A stretch of 64,000 nucleotides of DNA, taken from the NCBI GenBank assembly GCA_037951105.1, contig JBAMJV010001319.1:245115-309114 (forward strand). Direction: 5' to 3'. A program made the translations under genes and the position numbers. Under the pieces are notes generated by a model. It made no database searches. It was not told where the DNA came from and worked only from the letters and a program-made list of their open reading frames with translations. Below are positions 1 to 13,377 of this stretch, in pieces (the first letter of the stretch is position 1; each line of letters begins with the position of its first letter). This DNA comes from Echinarachnius parma (taxonomy: Eukaryota > Echinodermata > Echinoidea > Clypeasteroida > Echinarachniidae).

Positions 1-661
1 CGCTCTGATTTTTTGTCAACTCCATATCTTTTTGTCTGATTTCACACTCGACCCATCTCCATATTCCGGTTCGCTGCACACACCCCATTTGCATAATCCT
101 TACGATTAATATGCCATCGTAAGGAAGAGATAATTTCCATTAAAATGGTATCAAATTCAACAATTTTGATGAATGGAAAGGGTGGCAGCATTCAATAGAA
201 TGTTAACCTTTAGAAAACTGGTCAACACAGTCTTGCACTCGTAAATTAAATGCATTGGGGCCATTTTGCGAGATTTCACTTCCTGCCTCCCCCTATTCTC
301 TGGGCTACTGCAATCGCCCCAATTGCATAATCACTACACATAATGCATCGTTTGAAAGGTATATAATGAGGCTTTATTGTGACACCGATTTCGAGTATTC
401 TTATTAAAAAATACGAGAGATATGATCGATGAAACTTGAGTTTCCGAACTTTTTTTGAGGGGTTTAGTTTGGAATTCAATTAAATTTAGATTGAATAAAA
501 TTCAAACATTGTCTAACTTCTGACTTGCACTAGAATTGATAAGAATTTTAGTGAAGTACAAAGATGTAGCCTGAGTGAAAGGATGCCTATACAAGTGAGT
601 TTGACCAGTTTTGCTTTTCATATAAAAATGTTACTATAATATTGCTTTTTCGCTCTGCCAG
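1..661. other. Upstream intron or repeat sequence
   Basis: No exon recognised. Two loosely similar stretches near 86 and 317 (CCCCATTTGCATAATC and CCCCAATTGCATAATC) suggest an old tandem or dispersed repeat. Confidence 0.5.
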
Positions 662-722
662 GTAAAGACTTGGTGCCTTTCATCCGATCCCTCCGAGTTG
701 TCGCCCAGTCGATTGATGCCAG
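662..722 (+). CDS. RyR: RyR exon 1 of window
   Basis: Acceptor AG at 660-661, donor GT at 723. Encodes [19 protein letters not shown], matching the vertebrate stretch ending in ARSLDAR. Split codons at both ends (61 bp: 2 nt, 19 codons, 2 nt). The exon before it is not in the window. Confidence 0.85.
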
Positions 723-3700
723 GTTAGCTTTACCTCCTTCTTCTATCAATAATATTATTTTTGTACTAGTCAATAACCAGTTCCCTTTGAAATGCTCAAA
801 TCCCCAATATACTTTGTACATAAACCACCAGAATCCCGTAAGCAACATGTCAAGTCCTCTTGTGGATAGCAGACGCCAAGAAATTGTTTGGATTATTCTG
901 ATTTGGTTAATCTATATTGTTTATGAATTATGTTGATTATATGTTTTTCAAATGCACACAATAATGAAACATATTTACTGTGCCAATTTAAGTTTCTGCT
1001 TCCTAACGCCCTAAGGTTTGATTAGTTTAATTGCCCCATTTCTTTCTTTTCCCTACTGTTTAATTCTGGTGTTGACCTTAATACCTTGATTGGTAGAGAA
1101 AAAATGAACGTATTATCCGTTGCCATGAAAATCCTAACTGACACATGATTGTTCGGCTAAATCGTTAAATTAATTATGTTGATTAGTATAAGAAATGTAT
1201 TATTTGTTGTTTGTGTTTAATTCTGTTGAAGCTTTATATGTTGTTATAGAAAACAAAAAGAACATATTATGCATTGCAACAAATATCCTAACTGACACAT
1301 ACATGTTATATTTCTGCTTTTGAATTCTGTTAGTTATTAGAAGAGGAATGCACACATGACAACAAATTATAACCCTTTTAATATAATAGCCTTCCTTTTC
1401 TTAGATACCATATTTATTTCAGTTCATTGGCATCGAAATGCGTCTAATTTTCAGCCAAATGCTTCTAATTTTCAGGCAAATGCATAACATATGTAATTCA
1501 CAATTTCAACATGTTACAGCTTCTTAATGACCTAATATTCGATTAGTTCAATAGCCTCATTTTGTTTACTTTCCTAATAATACAAAAATAGTTGATTGCT
1601 TGTAAAAAAATGGTTCATGCAATAACTTATTTTTCATGCTGACTAACTTTGAAACCAATTTATATTTAACATTTTCTCAATAATTCATGGTAGGAAAAAA
1701 AGAGTTGTTTGTAATCAAAAGAATTGTCCAATAACCTTTTGAGTGTGAAAATAAAACATTTTTGTTATAAACCGTGACCCGCTTATTGATATTTTTTGAT
1801 CCCATTTAATTTTAATTTCTAAGAATTTGTTGTTAAAAACCCCAGTAAAATTTTTAACCGTTCAGGACTGATCCCAGCGGTCTGCAGAGAAGGCCTGTTT
1901 TTAGCAAGATAATTCCTGAACGAGTTAAAAATACTTTTATTTATTTTGTTTCTGTGTTCCTCTCCTTTTTTTGCAATTGTTTGAGCACCCACTTTACAAA
2001 GTACCCTTTTATTTCTGTCTTATAACACCAGGGGAAACCAAGATGGTCACAGGTATAAGCGTGTGATATTTTTAATTTTTTGTTTTTTGCTTGGGCTCCC
2101 GGCCCTTTCACGATCCTTCTCATATTTCTCCCTCTTATTCTTTACCCCCTACCCGTTCATTCTGAACATGGATATATCCTCATACTTGGAATTTGTTTGT
2201 GACTAGATGTAATGATATCAAAATATTGACTTGAATGTTGTTAATATATTTTTCACCAGATTAAATGGAAGCCATTTTACTGAAAGGTTAGTTATAATAT
2301 GTTTACGGGATGCAGTGATAGTGAAAGGAATTATTATACTTTAATATTGTCTTTTGAACTGACATACAGTATTTAGCCATATAGCAGATTGAGATGTGAC
2401 TAGTCCTACCTGTAATAACTTTAGAAGAAAATAAATGAACTGATTCAGTGAAATATTGACTTCTAGCAGTCATTTGTGTATACAGTATTAGGATGGAAAT
2501 ACAGATATATATTTCAGACCTTGTTTAACTTGTAGGTTATGAAGACAGTGGTGTAACCGTGTAATCCTGCAATAATTGAGAAAGTAAATTTGCTGTAATT
2601 TAAGCAATTAAATTAACCACAAAAGAAAATGACAATGAAAGTTCTACCAGGTTCTTTTATAACCCTGCAATAATTGAGAAAGTAAAGTAAAGTAACACTC
2701 GGCACAAACAAATCCAAAGCTGAAGGATTCCATGCACACAAATTGTTGAAATTAAGCCTCTTTCTATTTGAATACCATTCATTGCATTTCCCTTTTATCA
2801 TTTACAGTGTATATAACATTTACCTTTGAAAACATGAATTAATTTTCCATTATTAACCATCCTATCTTTGCATTGTCTCCATTTTTTATTATTTCTTTTC
2901 CATGGCATTCAACATTTCATCTCATTTCATTTTGTGCACTTTAACACAACAGTTGATCTTAACTTGTAGGGAGTGATATGTTTTTGCCAAGACACATGTC
3001 TTCTAAAGACCCTTGGCTAGCTCATTATATTTGGCACCAAACTTAAAAAGAGTTAACGATGTCAAAATTGTCTATACATGCAGCATGCAAAAAAAATGCA
3101 GAAACTCAAATGTTGACTTTAATATTTCTTGTAAATATGCATGATGGCATATTAAAGAGCAAATGAAGACTTCATGTACAAAAAACAATATTACAAAAGA
3201 AAATTGTATATTAAATTTCTTAAAGAAATCTATATATTAAAGCATTATTGACCAAGGTCTGTTTGTGTATATATGATTAGATTATCAAACATTCTTTTAT
3301 TATGGCTATTGTTTGGTTTTCAGCTGGTTCATTAAATCAAAATTAATTTGAATAGGTACATGTATGAGGAGCTTTATCAGTTTTTGCGTATAAAACCATT
3401 AAATATTAAAGACTGGAATTAATAATCAGTATTCTTCTAAACCACACTTGTACATGTACATATGTGCAGTATGATTATGTTGATATTTCATCTCATGCCT
3501 TTCATCTCTCACTCATGGTTTCATCTTGTCTCACATGTCACCAAGTCATCGCAAGAGGCTACTGTAAACGTTGTTATTTTCGCGTGATTAATATTTCGCG
3601 CTGAGCGATGCAAAAACACATTCGCGGGTTTTAATTTCGCGGCCGATTGTAAGTCCCTCATCAAAATTATATTATTAAGTAAATGAAAATTAATAAAATT

Positions 3701-6700
3701 GCATATTCGCGGGATTTAATGTTCGCGGACGCCGACTTCAGCGCGAAATCCGCGAAAATTAAAGCACCGCGAATATTACCACGTTTACAGTATATCTATC
3801 ACTTGACCAAGATCTGAACCATTTCATTTTACATCATTTAATGAGATTAATAATTCTTTAATGTCTTCACTCATATATTTTTTGTTGCCATCACGACTAG
3901 ATCATTCTTTGGACTGTGATTTATCATATCATGGCCCTGTTGCAGAAAGAGATTCAAACGGTTGTATAAAGTTACAATTAATTGTAAATCAGAAAATTTG
4001 CGTGTTTCAACCAATCAGATTTGCACATTAAGAACACATGATCTGACTTACAATTAATTGTAACTTACAATCGTTTGTATCTCTTTCTGCAATGGGGCCC
4101 ATGAGTTTTATTTTGTACATGTTAAGCCCACCGCACACTAAGATCTGATTCTGATCTGATGACCAACTGCGTATCTGAACTATTTAGCAAGTCGTCCATA
4201 TTTGAAGTGCATAATACAGTTTCAGATCCTTCCATCATTTGTCAGATCAAATTGTGTAGTCTGCGGTGGACTTCAAGGATTTATTTTTGTTTTGCAAACT
4301 TGAATTATTCTGGTCCTCTTGTATTTTGTGTTTAAAATGACACTGTTTCTTTCCTTCTGATAACAACTGCTTTATAAAAGTATCAACATTAATATTGTGT
4401 TGTGGGCCCTCTCAATTATCTAGTTTCTAATTGGAAAACATATTTTTCTTATTAAAGTATTATTTGGTGAAATAAATGTGTCCTTGCATATTAATAAAAA
4501 GACATTCTGATATACAGTATGTTATGAAAACTACATGGAATTTGCATTTTGCATAAAACATGTGCAGCACAAACCTACATGTATTTTCACAGCCCAAAGC
4601 CAAGCAATGGCACACCAACACCCCCCCCCCCCCCCCCCCCCCCATATATTTCACTGGTTTGGATGATTCGGTCAAATCAAATTTGTGACTAATTAACTTT
4701 GGTGGCCTAAAGCTAATTTAGACATGTTGTAATGTTTAATAGCATTGCCCTTGTCTTAGTCTTTTTTATACCTTTTTTTTTAAGTGCATGTCTATATCTG
4801 AACTCCTTCTTGCAGTGCCTTCAACATTTCTTTCTAGTAAAATTATATCAATTTCATATTGAAAAAGACTACAACATTAGTAGTTGATTTCAAATTTAGT
4901 TTTGTAATACAGTAGTAAATAGTTTATTAGTAGTTTCTACTAGCAGTCGTAAAGTATAACAGCTGTAGGATAAAATTTCATAATTATTTTAGTGATCACA
5001 TGCTAGAATTTTATCTATTGCAGATATTGAAATTTGTGCTGACAGAAAATAAACATTCTCAGCTAAAACTGTATAATGCACTGATATTGGAGTTCTTGAA
5101 TTCTTAAGGAAAGTTGATTTTATATAAGCTATAATAATACAGTATATTAAGACTCCTACAGTACGTACTTCAAAGGCTAAGGGTGCAGTCATCAAAATAT
5201 ATCCCAATATCTATTGCACTGTTCATGCAGTGTATGCACACACTAGGTATGTATGCAATGCACTGCTCACATGCTCTCTTTGTAATTGTAAAATGTACAT
5301 GTACATGTATGTAGAAATATGAACTTTCTACCTTTTTGCTGAGTGTGTGAATAATTATGTAGATCTTGATTGGTGCAATTTTGTCACACAATTTAATTGA
5401 ATTCTCAATTAATGAGTGAGATTATCCCCTCCCATGCTACAATGTTTTAAATCCGCGTCTCGATGCTACAGCTCCGTTGTCAAGCACAGCGCCGATGCCA
5501 TCAAGAATGGGCTTCTCGTCTTCTTCCGCTGCGCCTCGGACGACCTGATCGCCACCGTGGAGTCGGTGACCGCCGGAGGGCGCTTCACACACCTCAAGGC
5601 ATCGCAGGTGCCGAAGGCAAGCCTGGCAGTTAACTACGTACCGGGAGTTCTTATTCCCGTGTTGATTAGTCTGTTCCAGCATCTAGCCAGGCACAACTAT
5701 GGAGCTGACTTGCTTTGTAAGTAGTGTTGCTCTTATTTATCAGAAAACCCCTCTCTTACCTGTGTCCCTGTTCCCTCCTCAGCCTCCTCCTCCTCCTCCT
5801 CTTCCTTCTTCACCTCTCCTCTTCCCCATCTTCCTCCTCCTCCTATAACTTCTCCTCTTCCTCCTCCTCCTATACCTTCTTCTCCTTTTCCTCCTCCTCC
5901 TCCTCTTCCTTCTCCTCTTCCTCCTCCTTTTCCTCCTCCTCCTCCTCTTCCTTCTCCTCTTCCTCCTCCTTTTCCTCCTCTACTTCTCATTCTTCCCCTT
6001 CTCTTCCTTCTCCTTTTCCTCCTCCTCTTCTTCTTCTCCTTCTCCTCCTCCTCCTCCTTCTACTCTTCCTTCTTTTCCTCCTCTTCCTCCTCCTCTTCTT
6101 CTCCTTCTCCTCTTCATTCTCCTCCTCCTCTTCCACATCTTCTTCCTCCTCCTCCTCCTCCTCCTCCATCTCTTCTCCTCCTTTTCTCCTCTCCTCCTCT
6201 TTCTCCTCCTCTTCCTCCTCCGCCACCTCTTCCTCCTACTTCTTCTTTTCATCCTCCACTTCCTCCTAACCTTAATAATTTGATTTCCTGTATGTAATAA
6301 ATTTATCTTAATCTTACTGATCTTACTCCTTAATCCCTCATCTTGATAATTTGATCCCAGATCTTAATCATTTGATCTCTGATGATCTTAATAATTTGAT
6401 CCTTAATCTTAATGATTTGATCTGTGATCCTAATCCCGACAGTGGATCAGATCCAGATCTACTGCTACCGGATCCTGAGTAGCCTGTACACGCTTGGGGC
6501 AGACCAGTCCATGTATGTCAAGAGGTGAGTGCCAAAACATATCAAATATCTGTTTGTCGACTATACAACATTTCATCATATATTTATTGAATTTTGACTG
6601 TTTTAATGAAGTAAAATACTTTATTTGCCATCACTTTGATAGTGCCATACCATTTCAACAGAGGAAAGGTATGCATATTGACCATCACTTTCATGGAATA

Positions 6701-9700
6701 CAAAGAATTTCAACAAAGGAAACAAACTTGGTGATCATCACTTTGTTGAATTATATAAAATGTTAACAAGGAAAACATTATTCATTACCTCTTCAATCAA
6801 TATGCATATATAAATAATTTAAACAAAGACGAATGATACATTTTAAATATCACTCCATTGAATGTTTTAACATTTCAATAATTGAAAATAATAACAATTA
6901 TAATTTTTTTATTTTATCTAGTCATTTTCTCTTGTAAATTAGTACATGTAGCACAAAACACGGCTTAAAATCCTCAAGCTAATTGACAAATTCTTCTGTA
7001 CATACATCGTGTATTATATTTCTGTATCATTCATTTATTTAATCAACACTTTGTATTTGTTTACTAACATTTTGTGATATATTATGTTTCATACCAATAT
7101 AATGATATGAATATATCCTCTCTTTGTTCTAGTTTACATATACTTTAGTATATATTGATAAAATTATGTTCACATCTCTCACTTTGTGAAAGACACAGCT
7201 GGTTCTGCACAAGATTATATTAAGAATGATTGTATTGGCAATTACTTGGAACTGATTTCAATTTCACTTCGATGCAAAATATGTGAAACACTTTTGTCTT
7301 GAATTTTTAGTGAGGAGGCAAAAGAAACGGGAGAGAGGTAAAAAGAAAGAGTGTCATATATGTATTTTAGTGAAAGCATGGTTTGAAGATGAATGGATGA
7401 ACTACAGTATGAATAGATTAATTCATTAGTGAACAAATGAGTGATTGATCAATTGATTGATTGAATAAATGAATAAATGATTGACTGCATACATAAATGA
7501 ATAAACAATACATGTATACATTTTATGAATACATTGATGAAGAATAAATGAACAAATGAATGTGTGAATGAATGAATGATGACAAATGTAATCAGATGTG
7601 TGCAATTGAGGTGCCTCACATATTTATTTATGTGCAGTGTTCAACACCATATTTTGGAATGCCAAGACAATAACCATTTTCATTTAATAGATCTGTGTGT
7701 TTTTTCATGATAGGGTTGGCATGCATTTCACATCTACTTTAGATAAACATATCAGTCCCGCTTCAGAGTGAAATAATTGATTTACTTTCTAGAGTATACA
7801 TTCTTTTTTTGGCAAGTTAACTCCTTGAGTGCCAAGCTCGCATTTTTGCGATTTACAATACAAACAAATGCCATAGAGCATTAAAATGCCTGGCACATTA
7901 AGAGTTAAAGAATAATGTTAGTCTTCTGATGTAGTTAATTGAGTAGGTACATGTACATTTACATGTTTATAAAATAATGGAGATTGAAACAAGTTTTTGA
8001 AGCACCTGCATATTTTGTTTCTCAAAATTTGTAGAGCACAATCACACATAGTTTGTTTGCTTGTTTGGCACATCAGACATGTAGCACCTGTGTTAACATT
8101 TAATTTCATATATATTGGTGATTAGACAATATGTTTCATCATCTCAAATGCTTTTTTCATAATCTGTAGAGCAAAAAAAATCACACACACCGTTCATTTG
8201 CTAGTTGGCACATCGAGCATCTGTGCTTAAATTAGATTTGGTCTTTTGTATTTCTTTATTTCTCTCCCCACCCCCCCCCCTCCCAAACATGGAGGGGCCC
8301 AGGGGTCAGTGAGGGAGTAAATCTGCACTTTGGGGAGGGTCGTTCCTGCCCTTCCACACCTTGCCCTTTCCCTTTAACCCATCAGTGCCTAATGCCCACA
8401 TATTTGTGGTTTGGTAGTCCTACACTTAAACAAGAAGAAGACTAGTTATGTGAAGTGTACAATAAGAAAGAGCATACATTTCTCTATTTTTAGAGCCCTA
8501 CTTTGTTACTCTACCTGCTTTAGTTATTTTGTAATGATTTTTATTATTGCGTAAATCACTATAATTTAGAAAAATCCTTAAATTGGCAACACATTGTGAT
8601 ATTTTAAAAACAGATATTCGCGTTCAAATTGGCAACTTTGCGGCAAAGTTACTTCATATTTGTCTTAAATTGTAATTACTAAATATTTTCCACCTATTTT
8701 TATGTCATTAATAGGTCGACAAAATTTAGGAGTTGCCAATTTGTAGAGGAAAACAATGATCAATTTTGCCTTAAAATAGCTCTCGTCCTTGATGGGAATA
8801 GCTAAAACACTGTTGAATCAAAACTTAAAATCAAAAGAGAATGCTTTGTTCTCCAGATTTTCTAACCATGTTTCAAATGGAAAAGGAATGTTTTTTTTTT
8901 TTTTTAAGTTGTGTATCAATTAAATAGTGTGTGAAGATTTTGTTTGTATATATTCATTTCATCCCCGTCACATCTGCACAACATGTAGCATGACTCACAC
9001 TGTGTTCTTTAGCTTTAAAATAACATAAGTGACTTGTCAAGATATTGCGGTTATTTTTCATAATTTTGCTGATTCTCATGTACATGTACATGAAGGTGTT
9101 AATGACATGGAATTTAAACAAGACTTAACAACATCATATCATGATATGAGCATCTTCAATAAAATATAGCTTTAAACTTTTCACATAGAAAGTATTGCAT
9201 TCATTTTAAATGCCATAGCATAGATTCTAGATAACAAGCAGTATGATCATGGTTGAAATAACAAAAAAGTTGTTATTTTCAACTGGGTCATCTTTTAATA
9301 TAACCTTCATTGGTAAGTACATGTACATTTATAGAATAGTTGGCTTAGATTTTTAGAGTTTTCTGATTACTCTAAAGATTACCTTTTCAGTACTAAACCC
9401 TCAAAGAAAGGTTCATAGTTATATTATGTTAGCCAGTATGCTTTCCCCTCTAAGTAGAAGGTTCAGCAATAATAAAATGAAGTTTACATTATGTACAAAG
9501 GTAAACAAAGACAAAACTAAGGTCATACAATTGGAAAAGAAGGACACTCACTTTAAACAAATTGGTCACTGTTCTTGGAGTTAAGGAATCCGTTTCATTA
9601 CACATTCACAGGACTATGCAATGACACAATGAATATTATCATTTATCTCTCCAGATTGCGTCCTGCTATTGGAGAGCTTCTGGCGGCCTTCTCTGGTGCC

Positions 9701-12660
9701 TTCCCCGTGGCCTTCCTGGAACCCCATCTCAACAAGAACAACCCCAACTCCCTCCTGGGCCAGATAGAGCTCAGAGGGTCCTCAGCGGAGGGTACAGGTG
9801 GGTTACATGTGCCATCTTAAATATCTTTACTCTTTGTTTAAACATCACCTCAGAATTAAAAGCTCTATTAGAATATTGAGGGCATTGTCCTATTCATTGG
9901 CATTGCTGGAACCCTATCTCAACAAGAACAACCCCAACTCCCTCCTGGGCCAGATAGAGTTCAGGGGGTCCTCAGCGGAGGGTACAGGTGGGTTTCATTT
10001 TCCCTTTTGACCCTCCTCATTCACACCTTGTTAAAACATTACTTCAGGACTAACAATTGTGTTAGAATGTTCAAGGTGCCTTCCCATTGCTTGACATTTG
10101 TAGAACCCCATCTCAACAAGAACAACCCCAACTCCCTCCTGGGCCAGATAGAGCTCAGAGGGTCCTCGGCGGAGGGTACAGGTGGGTTTTAGCCCTTGAG
10201 CACTCATAAACCCTTCAGGACTGGTCCCAAAATACTTGGGTTGGGGTTTATGGAGAATGCATCATATAGGAAAATCAATCAGTCCTGAACATGTTAAAAA
10301 ATAATCTAAATCTCTTTTCAGTTCTTTTTTTTTTACTTGACTGTGTATTTATTCCAAACATCATCATGAATGGTCTCGACTCTTAACTTTGACTGTTAGA
10401 AACCATCTTCAAGAAGAACAGTTCATCTTATCACCTGACTTAGTAAAATACAGTGCATCAGCTGCCATGTAACATTTTTAACTGTAACATGGCAGAAAGC
10501 ACTGTTTGGTCCCTAAAATACTCAGGCTTGGGTCATTGAACCATACACGTTTTAAAGCAAAATCAATAGGTCTTTAACAGGTTTAATAATAAACACCAAT
10601 ATCTTTAATAAGTTCTTCATATATTATTGTTAAATGGTGCCATAACTTGACATGAGACAATAATAACTTTATTGAATGAGTCATAGTGATTCATATAAAG
10701 TCTCTATTTGAAACAGCGTGTTTTATGTTTTATGATTGCTAACCCATTCTGGACTGGTCCCAGAAATATTTCGACGACTGATTTATGGTGAATGCATGTT
10801 ATAGCAACATCAATTCATCTTGAATGGGTTAAACTTTGATATAATGTATATACATGACAATCTCCTAAACTATAGAATCCTGTTGTTCAAAATTCAAGTT
10901 TCAATGACGCACCAAGAAGTCCTTTCAGCAAATCAGAATCAGAGTTGCTATATTTCTTATTGTAATTTAACTGGCAAGTTACAGACTGAGGAAAATTATT
11001 TAAATTGTGCTACATGTTTCTCTGCCTCTCCAGATGAGCTGCTCAAGCTGGTAGCAGGAATCCCCACGCTGTCCTCCGTTGTGACAGAGATCGATAAGAT
11101 GGCGACCTCGGGGGCCAAGTACGACCAGGCTCCGCATGTCATCGAGGTCATCCTTCCAATGCTATGCAGGTAAAGGAGTCATGTTTCCTTTCATTACTGG
11201 GGGGTGTTTCACAAAGATCCTAAGTTGATCTTAGCACTAAGATGGTCTTAAATATTATGGAAAGCCATTAGTGTCTTGAAACAGTTTTGTAAAAGTTATG
11301 TTGAAATGCATAAAATGTTGATTCAATCTAATTATCAAAGAGATTTCATGATCTTCACATAAAATTCATGAAATCTCTTTGATAATTAGAAAATATATAT
11401 GATTTGGATCAACATTGTATGCATTTCAACATAACTTTTATAAAAAATATTTCAAGACTCTAATGGCTTTCCATAATATTTAAGACCATCTTAGTGCTAA
11501 GATCAACTTAGGATCTTTGTGAAACACCCCCCTGGTCCCTGCTTTCATTTTCATTGTATTCTGAGCAGGTAATGTAGATTCTTAGTCATTTTTTTGTTTT
11601 TGTTGAAAACTTATTCAAATTTATTTAAATTACAGTACATTCAATGATTATCTTGAATCTCATCAACAAAAGGAGGGAAATGAAACATAATTATTGCATG
11701 ACATTTGTAAAAAAAAATCTAAAATGAAATAGAACAATTTCACATGCCCCTGGCTTATTCATTTCACATAGTATCATAAAACATGTACTTGAAACCACTG
11801 GCTCAATATGAAAATAAAAGAAGCTTATACTGTTTATCTTTGTAATTAACTCTTCTTTCTGTTTTATGTTTTTCTGCATAGTTATCTCAACTACTGGTGG
11901 CAGCAAGGACCTGACAACATCTGCAGGAGACAGGGGTAAGGGTCATTGAAATACTCTCAATTTACTCTTAACCGGTTGCTTACTTCAGCTCTATCATCAT
12001 TTTGTGGCTTAATGGTTAGATTGTCTGTCTCATGCTCAGAAGGTCCTGAGATCAAACCCTGACTAGGTCATACCAAAGACTTTAAACATGTTATTTTATG
12101 CCTTCTTACCAGGCTATTGGCATTTATTGAATGGAGAAGGGCAAGTTACCAGAGGACTATAGCACCCTTCTGTAGCTTTCAGAATGGGAGATTAGAGATA
12201 GGTGCTGCCTTTTGAGCCAAATTGGCAGGGGGGGGGGGGACTTTTCCTAAAACTATGTAGTCTCTATGTGCTAAACAAATGCAGGCATTGTACAAAATAT
12301 ACATATTATTGATTATTCTTGCTGCAGTAATTACTGGACCATGGTGAACTCAGGCAATCTGAACAACACCCTGGGCAACGTGCTGACTCTCATCAAGAAC
12401 AACCTGGGCTCTCAGAATGCACCCTGGATGACCAGGATAGCAGGTGGGTCACTGACACCAGGATGTGGATGATGATGATGGAGTGAATGAGAAGGAGGAG
12501 GAGGGATATTGCCTTTAGTGATAGGCCTATCAGATTGCACTTGACGATGATGCCAATGATAGTAGTGCGGATGATTGCAGTGGTCGTGGTAGTGGTAGTG
12601 ATGATGATGACATATTGGTGAAGTGAGGAGAGGAAGAAGAAGAAGAGGAGGAGGAATGGG

Positions 12661-12736
<76 letters not shown>

Positions 12737-13012
12737 GGTGATGATGATGATATTCTTGTTGATGATGGTGATGATGATGATTATAATGATGAATAGAGAA
12801 GGGTAGTGAAGAAGGGGAGGAGAAGAAGACGAAGTAAGAAGAGATGGGAACAGAGAAAATTGATGAAGACTGAACAAAATTAAACGATAGCACTATTTAT
12901 AATCTCACATGGTAAAGCAATTTGCGATTCCATTGCAATGGTCATGGTAGTGGTAGTGATGATGATGCTATCTTGGTGAAGTGAGGAGAAGAAGAGGAGG
13001 AGGAATGGGTGG

Positions 13013-13064
<52 letters not shown>

Positions 13065-13328
13065 ATTTTTGATGATGATGGTGATGATGATGATGATTAT
13101 AATGATGAATAGAGAAGGGTAGTGAAGAAGGGGAGGAGAAGAAGACGAAGTAAGAAGAGATGGGAACAGAGAAAATTGATGAAGACTGAACAAAATTAAA
13201 CGATAGCACTATTTATAATCTCACATGGTAAAGCAATTTGCGATTCCATTGCAATGGTCATGGTAGTGGTAGTGATGATGATGCTATCTTGGTGAAGTGA
13301 GGAGAAGAAGAGGAGGAGGAATGGGTGG

Positions 13329-13377
<49 letters not shown>

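Larger units (their letters stand above)
723..5471 (+). other. Intron 1 (4.7 kb)
   Basis: AT-rich with no coding sequence recognised. Contains three foldback elements (3560, 3933, 4124), a C run at 4621-4643 and scattered ACATGTACATGTA-type palindromic runs. Confidence 0.8.

Noticed and set aside
5724..6269. 181-codon Ser/Leu/Phe-rich frame and opposite Glu/Arg/Gly-rich frames
   Set aside because: Pure low-complexity pyrimidine tract inside an intron.
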